A stretch of 64,000 nucleotides of DNA from Variovorax flavidus (GTDB taxonomy: Bacteria; Pseudomonadota; Gammaproteobacteria; Burkholderiales; Burkholderiaceae_C), in contig NZ_JASZYE010000001.1 of the NCBI RefSeq assembly GCF_030317145.1, forward strand, positions 1,240,001 to 1,304,000. The letters are read 5' to 3'. Under the pieces are notes generated by a model. That model saw nothing but the letters and a program-made list of their open reading frames with translations. It was not told the origin of the DNA and did no database searches. The first letter of the stretch is position 1; each line of letters begins with the position of its first letter. Shown piece by piece: positions 7,471-15,222 of the stretch. Both the position numbers and the translations under genes were made by a program.

Positions 7471-9084
7471 TCAGGGCGAGCGCCAGGCGCGCAGCGCGCG
7501 CTTGTCTGCGGGCAGGCCGAGCCGCTTCGCGAGGCGGGCGAGATTGCCGCGGTCCATGCCGAGTGCACGGCCTGCGGCGGCCCAGTTGTAGTCGTTTTGC
7601 GCCAGTGCAGTCGTCACGAGTTCGCGTTCGAGCGTGGCGACGGCATCGCGAAGGCCTTCGCCGTCGCGCAGGCGCGGCCGGGTCGACGCTGACGCTGACG
7701 CTGGCGATGGGTCCACCCGTTCGGGCGCGACTTGCAAGTGCCCGTCCGGCAGGTCGAGGTCGCCTGCCGTCAGGCTCAGGATGCGCGGACGCTGTGGATG
7801 ACGGCCGAGCGCCTTCAGCACGCTGCGCCCGAGCAGGTGTTCCAGTTCGCGCACGTTGCCCGGCCAGCGGTAGGCGAGCAGCGCGGCTTGCGCGCTGGCG
7901 TCCAGCCGCAAGCCGCCGAGCCCGAGGCGCGAGCGGTTTTCTTCCAGGAAAAAGCCGCTGAGCAGGAGCACGTCGCGGCCACGCTCGCGCAAGGGCGGCA
8001 CCTGCAGGGGATAGACGCTCAGCCGGTGATAGAAGTCCGCGCGCAAGCGCCCCGCCCTCACTTCGTCGGCCAGATTGCGATTGCTCGCGGCGATGAGCCG
8101 CACATCGACCCGATGCTCGCGGTCCGACCCGAGCCTTTGCAATTGGCCGCTTTGCAGCACACGCAACAGCTTGGCCTGCACCGGCAAGGTGAGTTCGCCG
8201 ACCTCGTCGAGAAAGAGCGTGCCGCCATCGGCGAGCTCGAACTTGCCTGGGCGCTCGCCAACGGCACCGGTGAACGCGCCCTTCACATGGCCGAAGAGTT
8301 CGCTTTCCACCAGCGTCTCGGGCAGTGCGGCGCAGTTCAGGCTGATCAGGGGACGCGCCGCGCGGGACGAGCCCGCATGCAGTGCCTCGGCAACGAGTTC
8401 CTTGCCGACGCCGGTCTCGCCCTGGATGAGCACCGACAGCTCGCTGCCGCTGACCAGTTCGATCTCCTTCTGGAGTTGGCGCATCGCGGGGCTGCGGCCG
8501 ATCAGTCCGCGTGCACGCGGCGCAGCCGCCAGCCGGTAGCCCTCGGCGCGAAGACTCTCGTCGCGGACCCTGGACCTGAGTTGCTCGACGTGCCCCGCGA
8601 CGCTGACTGTCGCGGCGGCCAGGCTGCCGAAGGACTGCAGCACCTTCAGGTCGACACGGGAGAAGCGCTCCGGAGCCAGGTCATCGAGGGTCAGCAGTCC
8701 CCACGGCTTTTCGTCGACGCGGATGACGCAGCCGACGCAGTCGTGCACGGGCAGGTGCCCCTTCACGCCCTCGACCAGACCGTCATAGGGGTCGGGCAAG
8801 CTGCTGTCGGCGGGAAAGCGCAAGGGTCCGTCCGCTTCGAGCAGGGCCGTGAAGCGCGGATGCTCTTCCACGCGGAACCGGCGGCCGAGCGTGTCGCTGC
8901 TCAGGCCGTCCACGGCCAGCGGCAGCAGCCAGCCGTCGTCGAGGCGCAGGAGCGCCGCGGCATCGCATGGGAGCAACACCCGCAATGCCTCCAGCAGGCG
9001 TCGGTAGCGTTCTGCGCTTGGCAGTTCGCGCGCGATGTCGGCCACCAGCGGGATGATGGCCTGAAGCAATGGGTGCGTTGTCAT
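7471..9084 (-). CDS. norR: nitric-oxide-responsive sigma-54 activator NorR
   Basis: A 537-residue NtrC-type activator. Residues 1-180 are a GAF domain that in NorR holds a mononuclear iron for NO sensing. An AAA+ domain follows with Walker A GETGVGKE, the sigma-54-contacting loop GAFTGA, and Walker B GTLFLDEVGEL. The C-terminus is a Fis-type helix-turn-helix (NWAAAGRALGMDRGNLARLAKRLG). Start chosen at 9084, the first ATG giving a normal GAF N-terminus. It faces hmp across 149 bp containing a sigma-54 promoter and two GT-N7-AC elements. When iron in the GAF domain binds NO, the ATPase is expected to be released and to drive hmp transcription. Confidence 0.9.
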   Translation of the reverse strand: MTTHPLLQAIIPLVADIARELPSAERYRRLLEALRVLLPCDAAALLRLDDGWLLPLAVDGLSSDTLGRRFRVEEHPRFTALLEADGPLRFPADSSLPDPYDGLVEGVKGHLPVHDCVGCVIRVDEKPWGLLTLDDLAPERFSRVDLKVLQSFGSLAAATVSVAGHVEQLRSRVRDESLRAEGYRLAAAPRARGLIGRSPAMRQLQKEIELVSGSELSVLIQGETGVGKELVAEALHAGSSRAARPLISLNCAALPETLVESELFGHVKGAFTGAVGERPGKFELADGGTLFLDEVGELTLPVQAKLLRVLQSGQLQRLGSDREHRVDVRLIAASNRNLADEVRAGRLRADFYHRLSVYPLQVPPLRERGRDVLLLSGFFLEENRSRLGLGGLRLDASAQAALLAYRWPGNVRELEHLLGRSVLKALGRHPQRPRILSLTAGDLDLPDGHLQVAPERVDPSPASASASTRPRLRDGEGLRDAVATLERELVTTALAQNDYNWAAAGRALGMDRGNLARLAKRLGLPADKRALRAWRSP

Positions 9085-9119
9085 TTTGACTCGATCCGTA
9101 TCGATGAGACCACATCGTA

Positions 9120-9135
9120 GTCGTGTCAACAAGAC
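9120..9135. promoter_or_regulatory. two overlapping GT-N7-AC NorR-type sites
   Basis: The NorR half-site pattern GT-(N7)-AC occurs at 9120-9130 and again at 9125-9135; the second contains TGTC-AACAA-GACA, a short inverted repeat. They lie about 42-57 bp upstream of the GG of the sigma-54 promoter at 9177, inside the norR/hmp gap. Binding is inferred from the published consensus. Confidence 0.55.
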
Positions 9136-9176
9136 ATCATCGATGCCCAAGTCTTTGATTCGTATGAAGCGCCAGG

Positions 9177-9193
9177 CTGGAACAGGGATTGCA
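9177..9193 (+). promoter_or_regulatory. sigma-54 (-24/-12) promoter for hmp
   Basis: CTGGAACAGGGATTGCA matches the sigma-54 consensus TGGCACG-N4-TTGCA, with the invariant GG (9179-9180) and GC (9191-9192) separated by the required 10 bases. It lies 41 bp upstream of the hmp start and points toward it, agreeing with a NorR-type activator next door. Confidence 0.75.
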
Positions 9194-9233
9194 ATGAAGT
9201 AGCCATCACCCTCACTCTCGAAAGGCTCCCTCC

Positions 9234-10427
9234 ATGCTGTCCGCCCCACAAAAGGCCATCGTCACCGCCACCGTGCCCCTGCTCGAAACGGGCGGTGAAG
9301 CGCTGACCACGCACTTCTATTCCATCCTCCTGGGCGAGCACCCTGAAGTCCGTCCGATCTTCAACCAGGCCAACCAGGCAAGCGGCGATCAGCCCCGCGC
9401 GCTCGCGAACGGCGTGCTCATGTACGCGCGCAACATCGACCGGCTCGAGGCGCTAGGTGACCTGGCGAGCCAGATCGTCAACAAGCACGTCTCGCTGCAG
9501 GTGCTGCCGGAGCACTACCCGATCGTCGGCGCCTGCCTGCTGCGCGCGATCCGCGAGGTGCTCGGCCCGCAGATCGCGACGGATGAAGTCATCGACGCCT
9601 GGGCCGCCGCCTACGGACAACTCGCCGACCTGCTGATCGGCGCCGAGAAGCAGGCCTATGACAGCAAGGCCGCGGCGCCTGGCGGCTGGCGCGGTGGGCG
9701 GGACTTCAAGGTGGTGCGAAAGGAAGTCGAAAGCGACGAGATCACGTCCTTCTATTTCGCGCCGGTCGATGGCCAACCGGTGCTCGACTTCGAGCCCGGC
9801 CAGTACATCAGCCTGCGCCTGGTCTTCGATGGCCAGGACATCCGCCGCAACTACTCGCTCTCGGCCGCGCCGAACGGCCGGACCTATCGCATCAGCGTGA
9901 AGCGGGAACACGGCGGACTCGCCTCCAACCACCTGCACGATCACGTGCAGGTGGGCAGCACGATCGAGCTGTTCCCGCCCTCGGGCGCCTTCACGCTCGC
10001 GGAAAGCGACCGGCCGCTGGTGCTGATCAGCGGTGGCGTGGGCATCACGCCGACGCTGGCGATGCTCGAAGCAGCGCTGAAGACCTCGCGGGCGGTGCAC
10101 TTCATCCACTGCGCGCGCGCCCGCGGCGTCCACGCGTTCCGTCATGCCATCGACGCGCTGGCACAGAAGCATCCGCAACTCGTGCGTTACTACTGCTACG
10201 ACGAGGCGCCCGATGCCCCGGCCGCGGCCGACGCACCGCACGCGGTCGGCCGGCTCGACGCCCAGAAGCTCGCCCACTGGCTGCCGGCCACGACGCGCGA
10301 CATCGACGCGTACTTCCTTGGCCCGAAACCCTTCATGCAGCAGGTGAAGACGGCGCTGCGCGCGCTCGGCGTGCCGGACCAGCAGGTGCGCTACGAGTTC
10401 TTCGGACCGGCGTCTGCGCTGGAGTGA
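9234..10427 (+). CDS. hmp: flavohaemoglobin, nitric oxide dioxygenase
   Basis: A 397-residue flavohaemoprotein that oxidises NO to nitrate with O2 and NAD(P)H. Residues 1-140 are a globin with the proximal histidine in NKHVSL (H85) and the following LPEHY. A ferredoxin-reductase-like FAD domain follows, with RNYSLSAAP as the FAD-binding motif. The NAD domain begins at LISGGVGITPTLAML, and the C-terminus YEFFGP is typical. Length matches the family. It is preceded by a sigma-54 promoter and NorR-type sites. Its last 37 bases overlap the 3' end of the convergent gene at 10391. Confidence 0.95.
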   Translation: MLSAPQKAIVTATVPLLETGGEALTTHFYSILLGEHPEVRPIFNQANQASGDQPRALANGVLMYARNIDRLEALGDLASQIVNKHVSLQVLPEHYPIVGACLLRAIREVLGPQIATDEVIDAWAAAYGQLADLLIGAEKQAYDSKAAAPGGWRGGRDFKVVRKEVESDEITSFYFAPVDGQPVLDFEPGQYISLRLVFDGQDIRRNYSLSAAPNGRTYRISVKREHGGLASNHLHDHVQVGSTIELFPPSGAFTLAESDRPLVLISGGVGITPTLAMLEAALKTSRAVHFIHCARARGVHAFRHAIDALAQKHPQLVRYYCYDEAPDAPAAADAPHAVGRLDAQKLAHWLPATTRDIDAYFLGPKPFMQQVKTALRALGVPDQQVRYEFFGPASALE

Positions 10428-11263
10428 GCGCGGTCGCGCTCATCCGTGCGGCGGAAGAACGCGTTCAACTCGTCGCCCCGCGCCGCTTCGGCGAACCCGA
10501 AGCGGCCGTTCTCGGCGATCTCGCGCGCGGCCCGCATGAAGCCGCCCCACGCGGAGCGTGCGAGCGCACCGCCCACGCTGATGCGCCGGACACCCATCGC
10601 CGCGACATCCTGCAGCGTGAGGTCGCTGGCCGAGCCGATCAGGAGATTGACCGGCTTCGGCGCCACGGCGGCCACCACGGCGGTGATCTGCTCGCGCGTG
10701 CGGATTCCCGGCGCATAGAGGCAGTCGGCCCCGGCCTCGGCGTAGGCCTGGAGCCGGGCGATGGTGTCGTCGAGGTCCGTGCGTCCGTACAGGAAGTTCT
10801 CGGCTCGCCCGACCAGCAGCGTGTCGCCGCCAGCTTCGTCGATCGCCGCGCGGGCAGCACGCAGTCTGGCAACAGCCTCGTCGATGCTGCGCACCGGATC
10901 GTCGGCGTTGCCCGTCGCATCCTCGATCGAGAGGCCCGCCACGCCCGTTTCGATCGCCATCCGAACGCTGACCGCGACACCTTGCGGGTCGACCGCGTAG
11001 CCGCTTTCGAAATCGGCATTCACAGGCAGATCGGTGGCATCGACCAGGGTGCGCAAGTGGGCCAGCACCGTCTCTCGCGACGCCCCGCCATCGGGCAGGC
11101 CCTGCGACCAGGCATAGCCGGAACTGGTGGACGCAAGGGCCTTGAATCCCATCCCCTGGAGCATCCGGGCACTGCCGACGTCCCACGGATTGGGCAGCAC
11201 GAAGCAACCCTGGGCGTGAAGCGCCCGGAAGGCGGCGCGTTTCTCTTGAACGGTGCGAGTCAT
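10391..11263 (-). CDS. isocitrate lyase/PEP mutase family protein
   Basis: A 290-residue protein of the isocitrate lyase/phosphoenolpyruvate mutase superfamily, TIM-barrel enzymes that make or break C-C or P-C bonds of oxoacids. Visible blocks are LPNPWDVGSARML (24-36), STSSGYAWSQG, the metal-binding NADFESGY (D and E) and GLSIEDATG, then VGRAEN. It lacks the KKCGH-type catalytic cysteine motif of true isocitrate lyase, so it is probably a methylisocitrate-lyase-like or oxaloacetate-decarboxylase-like paralogue of unknown substrate. It converges with hmp, sharing 37 bases. Confidence 0.82.
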   Translation of the reverse strand: MTRTVQEKRAAFRALHAQGCFVLPNPWDVGSARMLQGMGFKALASTSSGYAWSQGLPDGGASRETVLAHLRTLVDATDLPVNADFESGYAVDPQGVAVSVRMAIETGVAGLSIEDATGNADDPVRSIDEAVARLRAARAAIDEAGGDTLLVGRAENFLYGRTDLDDTIARLQAYAEAGADCLYAPGIRTREQITAVVAAVAPKPVNLLIGSASDLTLQDVAAMGVRRISVGGALARSAWGGFMRAAREIAENGRFGFAEAARGDELNAFFRRTDERDRAHSSADAGPKNS

Positions 11264-11407
11264 GGGTGTCTCCTGCGCAGTGGTGGTCAGCGGGCCGCGA
11301 TGATGTCAGATGCGTGCTTTCGCCGCTACATCGCGGGCTCAAGTTTTCGGCAGCGACGCCGATAACCGTTCCAAGACATACAAATCCAGACTGGAGACCA
11401 CTCAGAC

Positions 11408-11935
11408 ATGGCACTTGACCAAGGCCTGGCCGCCGTCCTCGGCGCAGCCGTGGGCGCCCTCGCCGGCATCGTCGGCTTCGCGTTCGCCGGCTGGCGCCAA
11501 TCGAAGCTCGAGACCGAGAAGTGGTCGCGCGCGCGCGAAGACCAGGCTCGCTCGGACACGCGGAACGCCGTAGCCGCACTCGCGAAATCGCTGGCTTCGA
11601 CGGCGCACTCGATGATGTGGGTCTCGTTCAAGGTTCTCACTGCGGGCAAGGCCAGCCATGAAACGCTGGCGTCCTTCGAGGTCGAGTTTCACGCCGAGGT
11701 GTCCGACCTGGTCGGCGCGCAGATGAATCTCGCGGCGCTGGACTTTGCCCTCTACGAGAAGGTCACGCCTTTCATCGGGCAGGCCATTGCCATGGGCGCC
11801 AACACCTACGCGGCACTGAAATCCGCGATGGAGAAGACGCTCGATGCCGAGGACCAGTTGCGTGCGTGCAACCAGGACGCGCTGAACCTCATCAAGGATG
11901 TGCCGAAGAAGGTTGCCGGCCTGCTTGACGCATAG
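11408..11935 (+). CDS. hypothetical membrane-anchored helical protein
   Basis: A 175-residue protein with one N-terminal hydrophobic segment (about residues 8-28, AAVLGAAVGALAGIVGFAFAG) followed by a charged, probably coiled-coil region (WRQSKLETEKWSRAREDQAR). The remainder is predicted mostly helical with no motif. The layout of one transmembrane anchor plus a cytoplasmic helical bundle is common among uncharacterised membrane proteins. It stands alone between convergent neighbours. I do not recognise a family. Confidence 0.55.
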   Translation: MALDQGLAAVLGAAVGALAGIVGFAFAGWRQSKLETEKWSRAREDQARSDTRNAVAALAKSLASTAHSMMWVSFKVLTAGKASHETLASFEVEFHAEVSDLVGAQMNLAALDFALYEKVTPFIGQAIAMGANTYAALKSAMEKTLDAEDQLRACNQDALNLIKDVPKKVAGLLDA

Positions 11936-11968
11936 CCTGCTTCAGCAGACGAGGCAGGCTCTTCATCG

Positions 11969-12598
11969 TCAGCCGGACAGGCCGACTCGGCAGGTCTGGT
12001 CCTTGCCACCCGGCAGTTGCACGAATGCCTCCGGCCCCTTCTGCCAGAAGGTCGCTTCGCCGTCCGGATACTGTCCTGTGTACTTCGCGCCCGAGCCCGA
12101 CCGCGCAATGGTCATGACGAGGCCGCGGTCACTTCCGGCCAGGTAGGCCAGCGACGGCTCGACATTCACGAAGGTGGCACTCATTGGCGGGCTTCCGGGA
12201 CAGGTCACCGTCACCGGACCGATGCTGACGCCGCCCTTGGCACGCGCGCCCTTGTAGCCTGCGCGCAGCTCGGCAATGCGGCTGATATACGCGTCGCGGA
12301 TGCAGGCCGTCGCATCGCTCGCCTTCCAGCAATCGTCGCGGCCCTTGATCCATCCGCGTTGCACGGCTGTCAGCTCGTTCTTGCGCTGCGCGCTCAAGCC
12401 CGGTGTGGCCCGTGCAAGCCCGTACAGGCGCGCCGTTTCGCGGTCGAGCGCCGCGAGCATGTCGTCACTGCAGACGGCCTTGACCGCGGCCCCTTCGGGC
12501 CTGGCGCAACTGAAGCTTGGCGTTGCGGCGAAGGTTTGCGAGGCCGCGAGCAAGCCGAGGAGCATGCCGGTGTGCGACACGGTGCGAGCGATGTTCAT
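11969..12598 (-). CDS. secreted lysozyme-inhibitor-like protein (LprI plus MliC)
   Basis: A 209-residue exported protein. After a signal peptide (cleavage near FAATPSF), residues 30-110 match the LprI/DUF1311 pattern, with paired cysteines (FSCARPEGAAVKAVCSDDML, and DDCW with TACIRDAY). The C-terminal 90 residues resemble MliC, the membrane-bound inhibitor of C-type lysozyme: TVTCPGSPPM, then ARSGSGAKYTGQYPDGEATFW and a final TCRVG. MliC and LprI-type proteins block host lysozyme in the periplasm. Joining both in one polypeptide is seen in other proteobacteria. No lipobox is present, so it is probably soluble in the periplasm. Confidence 0.75.
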   Translation of the reverse strand: MNIARTVSHTGMLLGLLAASQTFAATPSFSCARPEGAAVKAVCSDDMLAALDRETARLYGLARATPGLSAQRKNELTAVQRGWIKGRDDCWKASDATACIRDAYISRIAELRAGYKGARAKGGVSIGPVTVTCPGSPPMSATFVNVEPSLAYLAGSDRGLVMTIARSGSGAKYTGQYPDGEATFWQKGPEAFVQLPGGKDQTCRVGLSG

Positions 12599-12836
12599 TC
12601 CATCAGTCCTTTCGCGACGAGCGGGTTCGAATGCCTTGTCCGTCGATCATCGCGGCAACCGGCTCCCGGCGCCACTCTGCATGCGCATGGACAGGTCGTC
12701 GCGCCAATGAAACGTAGTGTGTGGAGTTCCTGCACCGGATACAGAGGCGTACGTTTCGCGTGTGCATGGGGAGCTCCGCGGCGGAAGATCCCGTTCGTTC
12801 GACAACCCAGCTCCTCACTCCCGGAAAGACACCGCC

Positions 12837-13412
12837 ATGAACATCCGAGCCAGTGCACTCCTCGTCGGCGCGGCCCTCGCGGCCTCGCTTGCAGCCTTGA
12901 CCTTCGCCGCGCCTCCGAGCGGCAGCACGCCCGCGGCCGAGCAGCGGACCGCGCCAGAGTTCCAGGGCATCGACACGTGGCTCAACTCGCAGCCACTGAA
13001 ACTGGACGAGTTGCGCGGCAAGGTCGTGCTCGTCGACTTCTGGACCTACACCTGCATCAACTGCCTGAATCACCTGCCGTACGTGAAGGACTGGCACGCG
13101 AAGTACAAGGACCAGGGTCTCGTCGTAGTGGGCGTGCACACGCCGGAGTTCGCCTACGAGAAGTCGACGAAGAACGTGCAGGAGGCCATCAAGCGGCTGC
13201 AGATCCAGCATGCCGTCGCGCAGGACAACAGCTACGCGACCTGGAAGTCGTTCAGGAACCAGTACTGGCCCGCCGTGTATCTGATCGACAAGCAAGGGCG
13301 CATCGTGTACTCGCACTTCGGCGAGGGCAGCTACGCCGAGACCGAGAGGAAGATCCAGTCGCTCCTGGCGCAACCTCAATCGCCGGCCTCGACGGCCGAT
13401 GCAAAGACGTAG
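12837..13412 (+). CDS. periplasmic thioredoxin-like protein (DipZ-type)
   Basis: A 191-residue exported thioredoxin-fold protein. A signal peptide or anchor (ALLVGAALAASLAALTFA) is followed by the thioredoxin domain with redox motif WTYTCINC (C-I-N-C, near residues 71-74) and the cis-proline region NQYWPAVYLID. It is strikingly similar along its length to the thioredoxin domain of the DipZ gene at 17848, sharing LRGKVVLVDFWTY, NQYWPA and FGEG. It probably passes electrons to periplasmic thiols or peroxides. Start is the ATG at 12837, the only one that gives an uninterrupted signal. Its 3' end overlaps the convergent response regulator by 37 bases. Confidence 0.88.
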   Translation: MNIRASALLVGAALAASLAALTFAAPPSGSTPAAEQRTAPEFQGIDTWLNSQPLKLDELRGKVVLVDFWTYTCINCLNHLPYVKDWHAKYKDQGLVVVGVHTPEFAYEKSTKNVQEAIKRLQIQHAVAQDNSYATWKSFRNQYWPAVYLIDKQGRIVYSHFGEGSYAETERKIQSLLAQPQSPASTADAKT

Positions 13413-14116
13413 CCCTCGCTTCGCACGGTCTTGATGTACCGCGGCTCGCGCGCGTCGTCGCGCAGCCGTTGGCGCAGCCTGCTGACGAGCAGGTCGATCG
13501 AGCGCTCGAAGAGTTCGGCCTCGCGACCCTGCGTCAGGCTCAGCAACTGGTCACGGCTCAGCACCTTCTGCGGATGGTCGAGAAAGGTGCGCAGGAGCCG
13601 GTACTCCGCGCCGCTGAGCGCGACCATCGTGCCGCTGGCGTCGATCAGGTGCCGCTCGGTGGTATCGACCTGCCAGTCGCCGAAAGCCAGCATCCGGGCG
13701 GTCTCCGTCGAGTGCATGTTCGGCGGCAGCATGCGCGTGCGACGCATCACGGCGCGAATCCGCGCGAGCAGTTCGCGGGCGGAGAAAGGCTTGGCGAGGT
13801 AGTCGTCGGCGCCCATCTCCAGGCCGAGGATGCGGTCGGCTTCCTCGCTGCGCGCCGTCAGCATCAGGATGGGGATGGACTTGTGCTTGCCCGTGCGCAA
13901 GTCGCGGCACAGCGTCAGTCCGTCCTCGCCGGGCAGCATGAGGTCGAGGATGATCAGGTCGAACGGGCCCGACTCTTCCAGTGCCGCACGCATGTGGCGC
14001 CCGGTGGGCACCGCGGCCACGCGCAGGCCGTTCTTGACCAGGTAGGTGGTGAGCAACTCGCGGATCTCGCGGTCGTCGTCGACGATGAGGACATGGTCTG
14101 CAGGTCTGGGTTGCAT
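13376..14116 (-). CDS. OmpR-family response regulator
   Basis: A 246-residue response regulator. The receiver domain (1-120) has VDDD near residues 12-15, the phosphorylated aspartate in LDLMLPGEDG, and KPF with the conserved lysine. It is followed by a winged-helix DNA-binding domain of the OmpR/PhoB type ending SEGYVFA. No kinase is adjacent. The nearest histidine kinase, at 16459, lies beyond two unrelated plus-strand genes, has the same OmpR/EnvZ-like class and is a reasonable partner. Start at 14116 gives the normal receiver N-terminus. It shares 37 bases with the convergent thioredoxin gene. Confidence 0.92.
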   Translation of the reverse strand: MQPRPADHVLIVDDDREIRELLTTYLVKNGLRVAAVPTGRHMRAALEESGPFDLIILDLMLPGEDGLTLCRDLRTGKHKSIPILMLTARSEEADRILGLEMGADDYLAKPFSARELLARIRAVMRRTRMLPPNMHSTETARMLAFGDWQVDTTERHLIDASGTMVALSGAEYRLLRTFLDHPQKVLSRDQLLSLTQGREAELFERSIDLLVSRLRQRLRDDAREPRYIKTVRSEGYVFASAVEAGD

Positions 14117-14300
14117 GGCGATCGGGTTCCGGCGCAGGGGATTGCCTCGCAATGTAGCCGCCCTCCCCGACGGCAGCCCCGCGTTTGTATGCCCAAGTAT
14201 CTGGCGCCGGGAGACACGACATTTCGTTTCGCAGCCGGCCGTGGATTTGCGCCATTCCAGCTGCATCAGCAGAATGAGCGGCTGTTCGCAGGAGACCCCC

Positions 14301-15086
14301 ATGCTGGCTGGACTGGACGAGGCCGTACTGTTCATCGTTGTCGTGGTCGCCTTCTTTGCGGTGCTGGAGATCGCCTTCCGGCTCGGCCGTCGCCATGCGC
14401 ATCGGAGTGACGACACCTCCAGATCGCACATCAGCGCACTGCAGGCCGCCTTGCTCGGACTTCTGGCATTGCTGCTCGGCTTCAACTTCGCGATGGCCGC
14501 GTCCCGCTTCGACGTGCGCAAGACGCTGATCCAGGAAGAGGTCAATGCCATCCGCACGAGTTATCTGCGCGCCCAGTTGCTCCCGCCGTCACAGGGGGAA
14601 CAGGTGTCGGACCTGCTGAGAAGCTATGTCGCGGCGCGTGTCGACTTCATGCGGGCCGGCGTCGACCCGGCGGAACTCGAAAGGACCAGTGCCGTCACGA
14701 CGGACATCGAGTCCCGGCTCTGGGCATTGGCAGGCGCATCCGCGACGGTCGGCCAGGCCTCGCCGGCTCGGGTGCTGGTCATCCAGTCATTGAACGAGAT
14801 GTTCAACGCCAATGAAAAGCGCAGGGCCGCGCTGGACAACCATGTGCCGCAGATCGTGATCAGCCTCCTGATCGCCGTCGCACTGGGCGCGCTGGGTTTC
14901 ATCGCCTATGGCTACGGCCTGACCGGCCGGCGACGCCACGCCTCGACCGCGCTCTTCGCACTGCTGATCGCGACGGTGTTCACGGTCATCATCGACATGG
15001 ACCAGCCGCGCAGCGGGCTCATCCGCGTTGGCGAGGAAAGCATGGTTCGGCTCCAGGAGAGCATGGACCTGAATCGCTCGCGATAG
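14301..15086 (+). CDS. DUF4239 (bestrophin-like) membrane protein
   Basis: A 261-residue integral membrane protein of the DUF4239 family. It has two hydrophobic segments near the N-terminus (LFIVVVVAFFAVLEIAF, then ALLGLLALLLGFNFAMAASRF) and two near the C-terminus (QIVISLLIAVALGALGF and TALFALLIATVFTVII), with a soluble helical region between. The pattern ending DMDQPRSGLI is characteristic of the family. The function is not established; a channel-like role is suggested by the bestrophin resemblance. AGGAG lies before the ATG at 14301. It sits between the response regulator and a LuxR-type gene. Confidence 0.75.
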   Translation: MLAGLDEAVLFIVVVVAFFAVLEIAFRLGRRHAHRSDDTSRSHISALQAALLGLLALLLGFNFAMAASRFDVRKTLIQEEVNAIRTSYLRAQLLPPSQGEQVSDLLRSYVAARVDFMRAGVDPAELERTSAVTTDIESRLWALAGASATVGQASPARVLVIQSLNEMFNANEKRRAALDNHVPQIVISLLIAVALGALGFIAYGYGLTGRRRHASTALFALLIATVFTVIIDMDQPRSGLIRVGEESMVRLQESMDLNRSR

Positions 15087-15171
15087 CGCGGCAACTCCAG
15101 GTGTCCGCCATCCCCCCGGATGGGGATGAGTCGTCGCCCTAGGCGTCTTCCCTTAGTGGTAGCCGGACATT

Positions 15172-15186
15172 CAATGTAATACATTG
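15172..15186. promoter_or_regulatory. 15-bp palindrome, likely operator
   Basis: CAATGT-AAT-ACATTG is a perfect inverted repeat with 6-bp arms, 36 bp upstream of the LuxR-type gene. It stands in an unusually A+T-rich island (15170-15210) inside otherwise GC-rich DNA. It may be an autoregulatory site for the downstream regulator; this is inference. Confidence 0.5.
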
Positions 15187-15222
15187 GAATTACTTTTAAA
15201 AAATAATGGGTAGGAGGGTCCG

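Noticed and set aside
10391..11263. true isocitrate lyase
   Set aside because: The KKCGH-type catalytic motif is absent and the protein is much shorter than isocitrate lyase.
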